Shown: in pieces, positions 1 through 9,097 of the stretch | How the letters are laid out: the number at the start of each line of letters is the position of its first letter | Numbering within the stretch: position 1 is the first letter of the stretch | Assembly: GCF_025140835.1 (NCBI RefSeq) | Contig: NZ_CP081153.1 | Span: 2,418,001 to 2,482,000 of the forward strand | Direction: 5' to 3' | Length of the DNA stretch: 64,000 nt | DNA from: Aliiroseovarius sp. M344 | GTDB taxonomy: Bacteria; Pseudomonadota; Alphaproteobacteria; Rhodobacterales; Rhodobacteraceae | The notes under the pieces: generated by a model | The model's input: only the letters and a program-made list of their open reading frames with translations | The model's database searches: none | Told to the model about the DNA's origin: nothing | Made by a program: the position numbers and the translations under genes

Positions 1-10
1 AGACGGCATA

Positions 11-41
11 AATACAAAAGCGCGGAGGTTGCCCTCCGCGC
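11..41 (-). terminator. Terminator of the Hsp20 gene
   Basis: A perfect 9-bp GC-rich stem (20-28 with 33-41) encloses a TTGC loop. Read on the minus strand it is followed by the T-rich run CTTTTGTATTTAT. It lies just past the Hsp20 stop codon, so a Rho-independent terminator is the natural reading. Confidence 0.75.
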
Positions 42-68
42 CCATTTCATAAGGGGATCAAGCCAAGG

Positions 69-521
69 TTAGGCTTCGATCGCCTTGTGTTCCACGTCTT
101 TGGACTGAGCAATCTCGATCCGACGGGGTTTCAGCGCTTCGGGCACCTCGCGCACAAGGTCGATATGCAACATGCCGTGCTCATGAGCTGCGCCGGTTAC
201 GCGAACATGATCAGCCAGATGGAAGCGACGCTCGAACGCGCGGGTGGCGATGCCACGGTGCAGATAGGTCCGCTCTTCTTCATCAGCCTTCTTGGCGGTG
301 ATGAAAAGCGCATTCTCGCGAACTTCTACTGACAAGTCGCTTTCGGCAAACCCTGCCACAGCGACGGATATCCGCCAGCCGTCATCGGCGATCTTTTCAA
401 TGTTATAGGGTGGATAGCTTTCGCGGCTCACGTCATTGGTCAAAACCCGATCCATCAGGTCGGCGATCTGGTCAAATCCGACAGTGGCACGGTAAAGGGG
501 TGAAAGGTCAAAATTACGCAT
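69..521 (-). CDS. Small heat shock protein, Hsp20/IbpA-like
   Basis: ATP-independent holdase chaperone of the cytoplasm that binds unfolding proteins and passes them to refolding chaperones. The 150-residue protein has the family length: an N-terminal arm of about 35 residues, an alpha-crystallin domain at about 38-128, and a C-terminal tail with an I-x-I motif (RRIEIA) that docks neighbouring dimers. The N-terminus (RNFDLSPLYRATVGFD) closely matches the IbpA type. AGGAGG precedes the ATG by a few bases. It is monocistronic, with a hairpin terminator directly downstream. I saw no convincing heat-shock promoter in the 119 bases upstream. Confidence 0.93.
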   Translation of the reverse strand: MRNFDLSPLYRATVGFDQIADLMDRVLTNDVSRESYPPYNIEKIADDGWRISVAVAGFAESDLSVEVRENALFITAKKADEEERTYLHRGIATRAFERRFHLADHVRVTGAAHEHGMLHIDLVREVPEALKPRRIEIAQSKDVEHKAIEA

Positions 522-640
522 GGTGTCCTCCTAGAAGCGACTATTGTTGGGCCTTCCCAAACGGGGACAGGCGAGTTCCGGGCCCGCCCATGCGGCACCC
601 GTGTCACAAATTTATGGTGGATTTTTCACCCTTCAAGGGG

Positions 641-1423
641 TCAGGGGCGCAGAAATCTAGCGCCTGTGTCGTTTTCCTGATCGACGCCAATGCGTCGTGA
701 TCCAAAGTTGGTGTCCCCTATAACACCAGTGCCGGCCCGCAAAGCGCGCTTCACTTCGGCAACACGCTCGTACAATTCAGCGCCATAAGCGATCTTGTTG
801 CGCTGGCCGCGCGTTCCAGCAGACACCAGCGAGACGATGCGCACACGACGCGCGCTGTCATCAAACACCGGTGCGCCGGACGACCCGAAGGTGACGTTGC
901 AATCAAATGCCAGCAATCCAGCTTGTCGCCCCAACACGTCGCAAACCGCTTGTCGGGACAAGGCTGCATCGCGCCCTTGGCCGTAACTGACCACCGACAC
1001 CTGTCGTTTTGCCTGCGGCAGACGTGACACAACAAACGGCGCCGCGACTGCGGCGGGGATCGGGGTGTCAAGTTTCACCAATCCAACATCATTGCGAATA
1101 TTCACCGCGGTCATTCGTTGGTCCGGGTCATAACCGGGATGCATGACAGCTTGAGTAATAGTGCGCGATGCAATCGCGCGCCCATCCCGCAAGCCAGCAC
1201 GAAACTGAAGCCCTTTGACATTGCCTGCGCGGGCGACACCGCGAAGGCAATGGGCGGCGGTCAGGACAAGATCCGTGGCAATCAGCACGCCCGTGCAATA
1301 GCCCTGCTCTCCGAAATCCAATCGCCCGACGGCTTCATATCCGAACAGGTCTTCACGTTGCGTTAGCCGCCGCAGGCCAGTGGAGTCTTCGGCCGTCGCG
1401 GTCGGAAGAGTGACCAACATCAT
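641..1423 (-). CDS. Trypsin-like serine protease, first of a tandem pair
   Basis: Chymotrypsin-fold (S1) endopeptidase, probably exported. Triad context is visible: His in LTAAHC, Asp in NDVGLVKLD, and Ser in TFGSSGAPVF, a common bacterial variant of GDSGGP. The ATG used here gives only half a signal peptide. In-frame codons continue upstream to a CTG at 1462-1460, which overlaps the stop of the preceding protease gene and would restore K-H-L-L-R plus a full hydrophobic core ending ATA. The true start may therefore be non-ATG. The C-terminus ends FLRP, as does its neighbour. The substrate is unknown. Confidence 0.85.
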   Translation of the reverse strand: MMLVTLPTATAEDSTGLRRLTQREDLFGYEAVGRLDFGEQGYCTGVLIATDLVLTAAHCLRGVARAGNVKGLQFRAGLRDGRAIASRTITQAVMHPGYDPDQRMTAVNIRNDVGLVKLDTPIPAAVAAPFVVSRLPQAKRQVSVVSYGQGRDAALSRQAVCDVLGRQAGLLAFDCNVTFGSSGAPVFDDSARRVRIVSLVSAGTRGQRNKIAYGAELYERVAEVKRALRAGTGVIGDTNFGSRRIGVDQENDTGARFLRP

Positions 1424-1458
1424 CGCGGTGCATGTGATGACGCAACGCAGGAGGTGTT

Positions 1459-2286
1459 TCAGGGACGCAGGAATTTCGCGCCTCCTGGTCCCGCCGCGCC
1501 GGACCCAAATGTGCTGACCGGCGGCCGTGATACCGGCTCGACCCGTGTGAACACGCCGTCACCGTTGGCAAGCATCTGCATCAGGTCTGCGAGAGGTTTC
1601 TCAAGATTTGTACCAAGCGACACGGGAATGTCGCGCACCATCGCCTTGGCGGAAATCACCGAAACGATGGCGGGTTTGCCGTCCTGCACAACAAATACCG
1701 GCGCGCCGGACGATCCAAAATCGACGGAACAACTCATCACCAAAGCGCCGCTTTGGCGGGCCAGCACCTGACACATCTCCTGCAGGGCCGGGCTTTCTGA
1801 ACGATCATGGGCATACGAGACGACACCCACCTCGGCCCCCTTCTTCGGTCGCGAATAGACCGCAAAGGGTTTGACTGAGCTCTTGCGTATCGGTTGGTCC
1901 AACTCCAGCACAGCCAGATCATTGACCACCCGCGCCGCCCTGTCATCGGCAGTAAATGTATAATCCGGATGCACCACCACGCGCCGCACTCCGCGATATG
2001 CCGACGCGCGGCCATTACGCCATCCAGCCAGAAACTGAATGTCTTCGGGGTGGGCCCGCTCTCCGGTCGCCTTGCTAAACAAACAATGAGCTGCGGTCAG
2101 CACCAGATTGTCAGCGATCATCGCACCTGTGCACAATCCACCCGGGCCAATATTCAAACGCCCCACGCCTTCCCATCCACGACTGTCATCGCCCGTCATC
2201 AAGGTGCGAAGGGGTGACGGGTCGGATGCGACCAGTGGACTGGCGAGCCAAAGGCCCACCGCCATCATAGCAATTAATTTCTTCAT
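1459..2286 (-). CDS. Trypsin-like serine protease with signal peptide
   Basis: S1-family secreted endopeptidase of 275 residues. It starts MKKLIAMMAVGLWLASPLVA, a typical Sec signal peptide, and has AGG about 4 bases before that ATG, so this start is preferred over an in-frame ATG at 2328. Triad: His in LTAAHC, Asp in VNDLAVLELD, Ser in DFGSSGAPVF. It is paralogous to the gene immediately downstream: same fold, same GSSGAP motif, same AKFLRP/ARFLRP tail. This suggests tandem duplication and co-transcription. No pro-region or membrane anchor is evident. Confidence 0.88.
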   Translation of the reverse strand: MKKLIAMMAVGLWLASPLVASDPSPLRTLMTGDDSRGWEGVGRLNIGPGGLCTGAMIADNLVLTAAHCLFSKATGERAHPEDIQFLAGWRNGRASAYRGVRRVVVHPDYTFTADDRAARVVNDLAVLELDQPIRKSSVKPFAVYSRPKKGAEVGVVSYAHDRSESPALQEMCQVLARQSGALVMSCSVDFGSSGAPVFVVQDGKPAIVSVISAKAMVRDIPVSLGTNLEKPLADLMQMLANGDGVFTRVEPVSRPPVSTFGSGAAGPGGAKFLRP

Positions 2287-2374
2287 TTTCCTGCCTCTGG
2301 TGGGGCGGTTCCTCCACCCTCTAACCATATGTTTAGGGCGAAATTGTGGGGAGGAAAAAGGAAAAATGCCGCCA

Positions 2375-3655
2375 TCAGGTCAATTTACGCGGCTGTGGCC
2401 CTCCGGTTGCCCAATCCAGCAATTCGACGGTGTGAACGACCGGCACTGATGTGCCGGACCCGATCTGCATCATGCAGCCGATATTTCCAGCCGCGATGAT
2501 CTGAGGCGTTTTGGCTTCCAGATTGGCAACCTTGCGACGTTTGAGCTCTTGCGAAATCTCGGGTTGCATCAGGTTATATGTTCCGGCAGAGCCGCAACAC
2601 AGATGGGCGTCGACCGGCTCGACGACTTCGAACCCTGCCCGTTTCAACAGGGTTTTGGGGTGCGTCTTGACCTGTTGCCCATGTTGCAGGCTGCAGGCCG
2701 AATGATAGGCGACACGCTTGTTCATCTGCGCCTCGGGCAGGTCCAGCGTCATCAAAAGCTCGCTGACATCCATCGCCAGCCCCGACACTGTCGCAGCATC
2801 TTCGGCCAACGCGTCATTGCGGAACATGTGCCCGTAATCTTTAACGGTTGTCCCACAACCCGAGGTGTTGATCACGATGGCGTCCAGCCCGTCGCGGTTT
2901 TTCTCGCGCATCCATGCGTTGATATTGGCACCAGCCTGGGCGTGGCTTTCATGCTCTTTGCCCATGTGATGAGTCAACGCGCCGCAACACCCCATGCCCT
3001 TGGCCACAACAACCTCGCACCCCAACCGGGTCAGCAGACGGATGGTTGCATCATTGATGTCCGTGTCCAACGCCTTCTGTGCGCAACCGGTCAACAAGGC
3101 CACCCGCTTCTTGCGCACGCCCTTGGCTGGGAAGGTCTGAGGTTTGTCATTCTGACTTGGCTTGGGCAGTTTCGGCGGCGCCATTTCCAGCATCGCTTCA
3201 AGCCGCGGGTCAGGCATGAATTTGCGCAGCGGACGGCCCAGACGTGCCGCCTGCATCGCCAGCCGGAACCGCCCCGGATAAGGAATGATCTGCGCCAACG
3301 TCCAGCGCAACATCCGGTCAAACAATGGCCGCTTATAGGTCTTTTCGATATGGGCGCGGGCATGGTCGATCAGATGCATGTAATGCACGCCTGACGGACA
3401 GGTCGACATGCAAGCAAGGCAAGACAGGCACTTGTCCACATGCTCGACCGTTTTCTTGTCGGCGGCGCGTCCAGCCTCAAGCATGTCCTTGATCAGATAG
3501 ATGCGACCCCGTGGGCTGTCCAGTTCATCGCCCAACACCTGATAGCTGGGACAGGTCGCCGTGCAAAATCCGCAGTGAACACACGAGCGCAAAATCTCGT
3601 TTGCGCGCTTGATCGCGGGGTCTTTCAACTGCTCGTCGGTGAAATGCGTTTGCAT
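2375..3655 (-). CDS. glcF: Glycolate oxidase iron-sulfur subunit GlcF
   Basis: Iron-sulfur subunit of the three-part glycolate oxidase, which oxidises glycolate to glyoxylate and passes electrons to the respiratory chain. The 426-residue protein has two ferredoxin-type 4Fe-4S motifs: C25-x2-C28-x2-C31-x3-C35P and C76-x2-C79-x2-C82-x3-C86P. Two CCG (heterodisulfide-reductase-like) cysteine domains follow, with GCCGALTHH and LCCGSAGTYN cores. It is the last gene of glcDEF, one base after glcE. Glycolate is a major product of marine phytoplankton, which suits the inferred habitat. Confidence 0.95.
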   Translation of the reverse strand: MQTHFTDEQLKDPAIKRANEILRSCVHCGFCTATCPSYQVLGDELDSPRGRIYLIKDMLEAGRAADKKTVEHVDKCLSCLACMSTCPSGVHYMHLIDHARAHIEKTYKRPLFDRMLRWTLAQIIPYPGRFRLAMQAARLGRPLRKFMPDPRLEAMLEMAPPKLPKPSQNDKPQTFPAKGVRKKRVALLTGCAQKALDTDINDATIRLLTRLGCEVVVAKGMGCCGALTHHMGKEHESHAQAGANINAWMREKNRDGLDAIVINTSGCGTTVKDYGHMFRNDALAEDAATVSGLAMDVSELLMTLDLPEAQMNKRVAYHSACSLQHGQQVKTHPKTLLKRAGFEVVEPVDAHLCCGSAGTYNLMQPEISQELKRRKVANLEAKTPQIIAAGNIGCMMQIGSGTSVPVVHTVELLDWATGGPQPRKLT

Positions 3656-3656
3656 G

Positions 3657-4781
3657 TCAGGCTCCCATCAGGCCGGGGTTCAGAATGCCGCGCGGGTCAA
3701 ATCTCGCGCGCAGGCCTTGGGTCAGGTTCGCGATGGGCGCCGGTTCCGGGTGGAACACTGGCACGGACGCGCGGGTTGCGGCACTGGCCCGCACCAAAGT
3801 GGCATGGCCTCCAATATGGCTCAGGTCCTCGCGGATCATCTGTGCGCCTGCGTCGCCTTCGTCCGCCACGCGCAACCAAACCAAGCCGCCGCCCCAGTCA
3901 AATATCGCGTCGGGCGACAAGGCACCCAGTTCCCGGACAAGGGCCGGACCGTCTGATGGTTTCACGGAAATACGCCAGACCGCTCCGTCTTTCCCCGCAA
4001 AGGGCTTAACGTCGCGCAGATCGGACCAAAGGGCCGCAGATGCAGCACCTTCGACCACATCGAACCCCTTCAAAACACTGTCTTGCAGCGCTTTGGCCCG
4101 ATAGGCGACAGATTGTTCCAAACCCTCTAACCGGATCATTGTCTGCCCGTTCATCTGGGCCGCGCCGGTCACGTCAAAGGGAGATCCAAGGGCTGCGGCC
4201 ATAGAAGCCACGGCGGTTGCGGCTGATTGGCCTTCACAGACCAGCGTCGCTTCTGTTTCCGGAATGGCGAGGACCTTCAGGCTTACCTCGGTCAGGATGC
4301 CCAGCATGCCCCAGCTTCCGGTCATCAGCTTCACCAGATCATAGCCGGTCACGTTCTTCATCACGCGCCCGCCATTTTTCAAAACGTGCCCTTGCCCATC
4401 CACGAAGCGGACGCCAAGACAGAAATCGCGGGCCGCGCCAACCTGAATGCGGCGCGGGCCAGAGGCATTCGTGGCGATCACGCCGCCAATAGTCGACGCA
4501 CCATTTGTGCCTAACAGCGCGCGCATGTCGCCGGGCTCAAACGCCAGCCGCTGACCTTCGGACGCCAAAAGGGTTTCGATCTCGGCCAAAGACGTGCCAG
4601 CGCGGGCAACCATCGTCAGCGCCCCGGGCTCGTAAAGGGACACGCCGTTCAGACCGGTCGTCGATACGTCAGCCCCGTCAACCGGGGCGCCGATGTCGCG
4701 GGTGCCGCCACCACGCACCCGCAGGGGGCCGTTCGCCGCGGCAATGAATTCGGCAAGCTCTGCTTCTGTAGCCGGGGTCAT
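3657..4781 (-). CDS. glcE: Glycolate oxidase FAD-binding subunit GlcE
   Basis: Second flavin subunit of glycolate oxidase. The 374-residue protein has an N-terminal FAD_binding_4 (PCMH-type) domain, seen in LRVRGGGTRDIGAP near residue 20 and GTNGASTIGGVIATNASGPRR near residue 90, followed by a shortened C-terminal cap as usual for GlcE. The start codon overlaps the glcD stop in an ATGA, indicating translational coupling. GlcE needs GlcD and GlcF for activity in the characterised E. coli enzyme. Confidence 0.95.
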   Translation of the reverse strand: MTPATEAELAEFIAAANGPLRVRGGGTRDIGAPVDGADVSTTGLNGVSLYEPGALTMVARAGTSLAEIETLLASEGQRLAFEPGDMRALLGTNGASTIGGVIATNASGPRRIQVGAARDFCLGVRFVDGQGHVLKNGGRVMKNVTGYDLVKLMTGSWGMLGILTEVSLKVLAIPETEATLVCEGQSAATAVASMAAALGSPFDVTGAAQMNGQTMIRLEGLEQSVAYRAKALQDSVLKGFDVVEGAASAALWSDLRDVKPFAGKDGAVWRISVKPSDGPALVRELGALSPDAIFDWGGGLVWLRVADEGDAGAQMIREDLSHIGGHATLVRASAATRASVPVFHPEPAPIANLTQGLRARFDPRGILNPGLMGA

Positions 4782-6211
4782 GACGCGCGCCTTGTTTCCG
4801 TAGTGGACAAAGGAAAGACTTTCGCCGGGTTCAAAAGCCAGTTCGGATCGAACACGTCTTTCACCGCCAACTGGATCTCCAGATCACTTTGGTTGTATTG
4901 TGAAATCATTAGGTCTCTTTTTTCCACCCCAACGCCATGTTCACCGGTCAGACAGCCGCCCACCTCAACGCACAGCTTCAGAATATCCGCGCCGAACGCT
5001 TCGCATTTCTCAAGGTCGCCGGGTTTGTTGGCATCAAACAGGATCAGTGGGTGCATGTTTCCGTCACCCGCGTGAAAGACGTTGCCCACGTCCAGCCCAT
5101 AGTCTTTCGACATCTCGCCGATGCGCCGCAGCACCAAGGGCAGCTCAGACACCGGGATCGTGCCGTCCAGACACATGTAATCGTTGATCTGCCCCATTGC
5201 ACCGAAGGCCGACTTTCGTCCCAGCCAGATTTTCGCGCTTTCCTCGGCCGAAGTACTTTCGCGTATCTCAACCGGATTGTGGGCCCGCGCAATCTTGACG
5301 ATGCGCGACAATTGATCGTCGATCTCGGCGTCCGAGCCTTCGACCTCGATGATCAACAGCGCCTCGCAATCAGGGTATCCCGCACCTGCAAACGCTTCAG
5401 TCGCGCGGATGCAAGGGCGATCCATGAACTCGATCGCAACGGGCAGGATGCCGGATTTGATGATGTCAGAAACACACGCGCCTGCGACTTCGTTTGAATC
5501 AAAACCCACAAGCACGGGGCGCGCGCCTTCGGGTTTGGCAAGAATGCGCAAGGTCGCTTCGGTCACGACGCCCAACTGACCTTCCGAGCCGCAGATCAGA
5601 CCCAAAAGGTCCAACCCGCCCGCATCCAGATGGCTGCCGCCGATCTCGACCACCTCGCCGTCAGCCATGACCATGGTCACGCCCATCAGGTTGTTGGTGG
5701 TAACGCCGTATTTCAGGCAATGCGCCCCGCCCGAATTCATCGCGATGTTGCCAGCAATCGCACAGGCCAGTTGCGAGGATGGGTCGGGCGCATAAAAGAA
5801 CCCCTCTTCCTCGACCGCGCCGGTGACCGATAAATTAGTGCGGCCCGACTGCACGCGAATGATCCGGTTGGCGTAGTCGGTTTCGATTACATCATTAAGA
5901 CGGGCCACCCCAAGGATCACGCTGTCGGCGGTCGGAAGCGCGCCGCCTGCCAGCGATGTGCCTGCCCCGCGCGGCACAACTGGCACGCCTTCTTCGTGAC
6001 AGACACGCATGACGGCCGAGACTTCCGCCGTGGTCGCAGGCAATACCGCGCAAAGTGGCGGGCATTTGTAGGCCGTCAGCGCGTCGCATTCATAAACGCG
6101 CGTCTCGAACGGGTCGTGCACCACCGCACCCTTTGGCAACACCGATTGCAGGCGTTTTACGATCTGGTCCTTGCGTGCAAGGATCGCGGCATCGGGGGTT
6201 GGCATTTGCAT
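4778..6211 (-). CDS. glcD: Glycolate oxidase subunit GlcD
   Basis: FAD-linked catalytic subunit that oxidises glycolate or D-lactate-type 2-hydroxy acids. The FAD_binding_4 domain (VPRGAGTSLAGGALP, NIAMNSGGAHCLKYG) is followed by the FAD-oxidase C-terminal domain, which holds NVFHAGDGNMHP and TGEHGVGVEKR. The reading frame stays open upstream to 6691, but that extension runs antisense through the divergent DUF599 gene. The start at 6211 (MQMPTPDA) has a GGAGG site and gives 477 residues, close to the 499 of E. coli GlcD. It heads glcDEF. Confidence 0.95.
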   Translation of the reverse strand: MQMPTPDAAILARKDQIVKRLQSVLPKGAVVHDPFETRVYECDALTAYKCPPLCAVLPATTAEVSAVMRVCHEEGVPVVPRGAGTSLAGGALPTADSVILGVARLNDVIETDYANRIIRVQSGRTNLSVTGAVEEEGFFYAPDPSSQLACAIAGNIAMNSGGAHCLKYGVTTNNLMGVTMVMADGEVVEIGGSHLDAGGLDLLGLICGSEGQLGVVTEATLRILAKPEGARPVLVGFDSNEVAGACVSDIIKSGILPVAIEFMDRPCIRATEAFAGAGYPDCEALLIIEVEGSDAEIDDQLSRIVKIARAHNPVEIRESTSAEESAKIWLGRKSAFGAMGQINDYMCLDGTIPVSELPLVLRRIGEMSKDYGLDVGNVFHAGDGNMHPLILFDANKPGDLEKCEAFGADILKLCVEVGGCLTGEHGVGVEKRDLMISQYNQSDLEIQLAVKDVFDPNWLLNPAKVFPLSTTETRRAS

Positions 6212-6232
6212 CGGAATCCCTCCAGATTCTAC

Positions 6233-6257
6233 AATTGGTAAAAAGATATTACCAATT
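6233..6257. promoter_or_regulatory. Perfect inverted repeat in the glcD / DUF599 divergent promoter
   Basis: AATTGGTAA (6233-6241) and TTACCAATT (6249-6257) form a perfect 9-bp inverted repeat around a 7-base spacer, 22 bases upstream of the glcD start. GGT/ACC half-sites are typical of FadR-subfamily GntR regulators, to which GlcC and PdhR belong, although the spacing here is wider than their usual palindrome. A role as operator of the glycolate operon is inferred. Confidence 0.5.
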
Positions 6258-6299
6258 TTCCCGTTTGGCAACCGAAAGGAATACGCATAGCGTGCGCCC

Positions 6300-7001
6300 A
6301 TGTCCCTGACTGAACGCCTTTCCTTATTTTCGCTGTTGGACGGCGTGGCCGTGTGCTTGATCATTCTGGGCTGGGCCATGATTGGCTGGTTGATCGAGAA
6401 CGCGTCATCCGCAAAGCCCGCTGTCTCTGGCATCGTCGCGCAATACAGGCGCGACTGGATGGAACAGTTTGTCACGCGAGAGCCCAGAATTTTTGACAGC
6501 GCCATTTTGTCGACACTGCGACAGGGGGCCAGCTTTTTTGCATCAGCTTCGATGATCGCGATTGGCGGCGGCATGGCGTTGCTGGGCAACACGGAACGTC
6601 TGCGGGGTGTCGCGCAAGACCTGACGCTCAGCAGCGCGCCCGAACTGGTGTGGGAGGTCAAGATCCTGCTGGTCGTGCTGTTTCTGGCCAATGCTTTTCT
6701 GAAATTTGTCTGGTCACACCGGCTGTTTGGCTATTGCGCGGTTGTCATGGCCTCTGTGCCCAATGATCCCAGCGATCCAACGGCCCTGCCCCGCGCACGC
6801 AAGGCGGGCGAGATCAACATCACCGCCGCCCGCAGCTTCAACAGAGGCCTGCGTTCGGTCTATTTTGCATTGGGTTCGCTTGCGTGGTTGCTGGGGCCGG
6901 TCAGCCTGATCGTCGCGACCTTCTTGACGGTATCAGTGTTGTGGCGGCGCGAATTTGCGTCTCATTCGCGAACGGTGTTGTTGCGCAGCGACAGCGATTA
7001 A
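6300..7001 (+). CDS. DUF599 family integral membrane protein
   Basis: Uncharacterised conserved membrane protein of 233 residues. Four hydrophobic segments are visible: about 12-33, 70-90, 117-140 (with the conserved KFVWSHRLFGYC that follows) and 192-218. The polar RAGEINITAARSFNRGLRS loop before the last helix is characteristic of DUF599. It is divergent from glcDEF and shares their 88-base promoter region. No enzymatic motif is seen and the function is unknown. Confidence 0.85.
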   Translation: MSLTERLSLFSLLDGVAVCLIILGWAMIGWLIENASSAKPAVSGIVAQYRRDWMEQFVTREPRIFDSAILSTLRQGASFFASASMIAIGGGMALLGNTERLRGVAQDLTLSSAPELVWEVKILLVVLFLANAFLKFVWSHRLFGYCAVVMASVPNDPSDPTALPRARKAGEINITAARSFNRGLRSVYFALGSLAWLLGPVSLIVATFLTVSVLWRREFASHSRTVLLRSDSD

Positions 7002-7009
7002 TTCCGCAC

Positions 7010-9097
7010 CTAAGGCGCCTTTGACGCGCGGACACCTCCGCGTCCCTCAACCAGCCATGCCGCGATCAAAGTCAGCGCGGCAAGCGCCAGCATTAGCCAT
7101 GGCGGGGCTAGGGGGATGACCCGGATCGCTTGGGTCACATAGGCCTCACGCGGCGTATAACCAATCCACCCGCGCCCATGTGCAATTTGACCCGCCCGCA
7201 CCGGACGCAAACCTGGCACGCCGCCTTCAATGCGCGTCACGGTGCCCCGCGTGGCAGCCCCCAACGGCATCAGCATTTTTGCATCCGCAATCGGCTGTTC
7301 GAACTCTCGCAGGGCAGCAAGCCCGCGCACGACAACGGTTGTCAGGTCATCCTGCGTCACACGATAAAGCCCCTGGTCCGAGGCCTCCAATTCGCCATCA
7401 AACACGCCCGGCGCCTTTTCAACCAGTGTCAAAACCGTCTCGGTCCCATCGGGGCTGGTCACGGTCACGTCAGCCACGCTGTCACTCATGGTGCGGCGCT
7501 CAATTCCGAGGCCGGTTTCGGTGGCGGTGGCCAACAGCGCCTCTTCCTCAAGTTCAGGTTCGCGCATCAGCCAATGGGCCAGGCGGCGTAACAATTCAAG
7601 CTGCGGCCCACCCCCCTCGTAACCCCGCGCCCAAAGCCATGCGTGGTCCGAACCCAACAGCGCCACGCGCCCGTCGTCCACGCGATCGACAGTCAAAAGC
7701 GCGCTGTCTTCGGGACCATTCAGGATTGTGTGCCCGCCAGTTGGTTCAAGCTCGACCCGGTGCAGCCAAGACCCCCACCCACCTTCGGGCGCAAACGCCT
7801 CCAGATCGCGGGTTACAGGGTGGCGCGCGCCCGCGTCGCTCACCAGCGGTCGAAAGGCTTCTTCGACCAAGCGACCCGTCGGATAAGCGGGCAGGATGCC
7901 CGACAGGCCGGACCGCGCGATGCTTTCAGCCCCTGCCAACGCTGGCCCAGCCGCAATCAAAACGGCCCCGCCCCGTTGAACATAGGCCCGCACGCTTTCC
8001 AAGTAACCGCCGGGCAAAATTCCCCTCAGCTGATAACGGTCAAAAATGATCAGGTCGAATTCGTCGATCTTGTCCACGAACAGCTCCTGCGTCGGAAAGG
8101 CGATCAGGCTGAGCTCGTTCACCGGCACACCGTCCTGTTTCTCCGGCGGGCGCAGGATGGTGAAATGCACAAGGTCCACCGCACTGTCAGATTTGAGCAG
8201 GTTGCGCCACGTCCGAGTGCCGGGATGCGGCGTGCCGGACACAAGCAGCACGCGCAAACGGTCGCGCACGCCGTTCACTTCGATCACGGCGGCGTTGTTG
8301 CGGTCGGTCAGTTCCCCTTCTGTCGTGGGCAAGGTCACGTGGATCAGATTGCGCCCCGCATGGGTCAGGGTAAAGCGCAGGTCCACCTCAGACCCAACTT
8401 CGGCGATCAGGGGGACGGGCGTCCCGCCATCGCGCGACACGGACAGCTCGACCAGATCGGTGACCGGTGCGGACGCGCCCAGCGCATCAACCCGAAGGCG
8501 GATCTCGGTCTCCTCGCCCAGAATTGCAAATGCTGGGGCTTGTGTGACGGACAGCCGCAAGTCCCAATCTGCCGCCCAGCCGGTCAGCAAGGTCTGGAAT
8601 GGCGCGGGCAGGTCAGGTGTAAATTCCGGGTCGTGAACCACGCCGTCGGTGATCGCGACCACGCCTGCAACCCTATCGCGCGGCAGGTCGGCAAGCGACG
8701 CTGCCATAGCACGCATCAAATACGTGCCGTCGGGTGCCGCCGGATCCGTAAACTCAGACAATCGGCGCACCGACAGTTCAAGCCCTGCGCGGGCGTCGAC
8801 CTGTGCGGTCAACGCGGCAAGCGCCGCTTCGTTCTGATCTGCGCGATCTGACAGGCTTTGAGAAGCACTGTCATCCAGTACAACCAGTAAAATATCGGAA
8901 AGCGGGTCGCGTTCCTCTTGCTGAAGCGAGGGGCCAGCCAACGCAATCACAATCGCCAGCGCGGCCAAGGCCCGCAGCGCCCAACCTGCAAGGCCGCGCC
9001 AAAGCGCCACCAGCAGTGCGCTGGTTGCCAAAGCAGCGAGACCGCCGATCACCGGCCACGCAAGGCCGGGGGTGAATATCAGGTCAGCCGCATTCAT
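7010..9097 (-). CDS. VWA/GATase-like membrane protein of the MoxR operon
   Basis: 695-residue membrane protein of unknown role, last gene of a four-gene MoxR operon. Two N-terminal membrane helices (about 12-31 and 38-57) are followed by a von Willebrand A-like region with a degenerate metal site (LLVVLDDSASQS). A glutamine-amidotransferase-like fold (DLIIFDRYQLRGILPGGYLESVRAYVQRGG, about residues 350-380) comes next, then a C-terminal helix near 665-683. It overlaps the upstream DUF4159 gene in an ATGA. Families of this type are thought to act with MoxR ATPases in maturation of membrane or periplasmic complexes, but the target here is not visible. Confidence 0.75.
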   Translation of the reverse strand: MNAADLIFTPGLAWPVIGGLAALATSALLVALWRGLAGWALRALAALAIVIALAGPSLQQEERDPLSDILLVVLDDSASQSLSDRADQNEAALAALTAQVDARAGLELSVRRLSEFTDPAAPDGTYLMRAMAASLADLPRDRVAGVVAITDGVVHDPEFTPDLPAPFQTLLTGWAADWDLRLSVTQAPAFAILGEETEIRLRVDALGASAPVTDLVELSVSRDGGTPVPLIAEVGSEVDLRFTLTHAGRNLIHVTLPTTEGELTDRNNAAVIEVNGVRDRLRVLLVSGTPHPGTRTWRNLLKSDSAVDLVHFTILRPPEKQDGVPVNELSLIAFPTQELFVDKIDEFDLIIFDRYQLRGILPGGYLESVRAYVQRGGAVLIAAGPALAGAESIARSGLSGILPAYPTGRLVEEAFRPLVSDAGARHPVTRDLEAFAPEGGWGSWLHRVELEPTGGHTILNGPEDSALLTVDRVDDGRVALLGSDHAWLWARGYEGGGPQLELLRRLAHWLMREPELEEEALLATATETGLGIERRTMSDSVADVTVTSPDGTETVLTLVEKAPGVFDGELEASDQGLYRVTQDDLTTVVVRGLAALREFEQPIADAKMLMPLGAATRGTVTRIEGGVPGLRPVRAGQIAHGRGWIGYTPREAYVTQAIRVIPLAPPWLMLALAALTLIAAWLVEGRGGVRASKAP

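Noticed and set aside
641..2286. GSSGAP instead of GDSGGP in both proteases as a sign of inactivity
   Set aside because: Bacterial trypsin-like enzymes often carry this variant, and the His and Asp of the triad are intact.
2549..3394. 281-residue plus-strand open frame opposite glcF
   Set aside because: A shadow of the GC-rich glcF codons; composition is rich in Arg, His and Gln, with no recognisable domain.
6212..6691. N-terminal extension of GlcD by 160 residues
   Set aside because: It runs antisense through the DUF599 gene and the shared promoter, has no GlcD similarity, and a GGAGG site marks the start at 6211.
7643..8851. 402-residue plus-strand open frame opposite the VWA/GATase-like gene
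   Set aside because: Antisense shadow of a clear coding gene in a coupled operon, with no family features.
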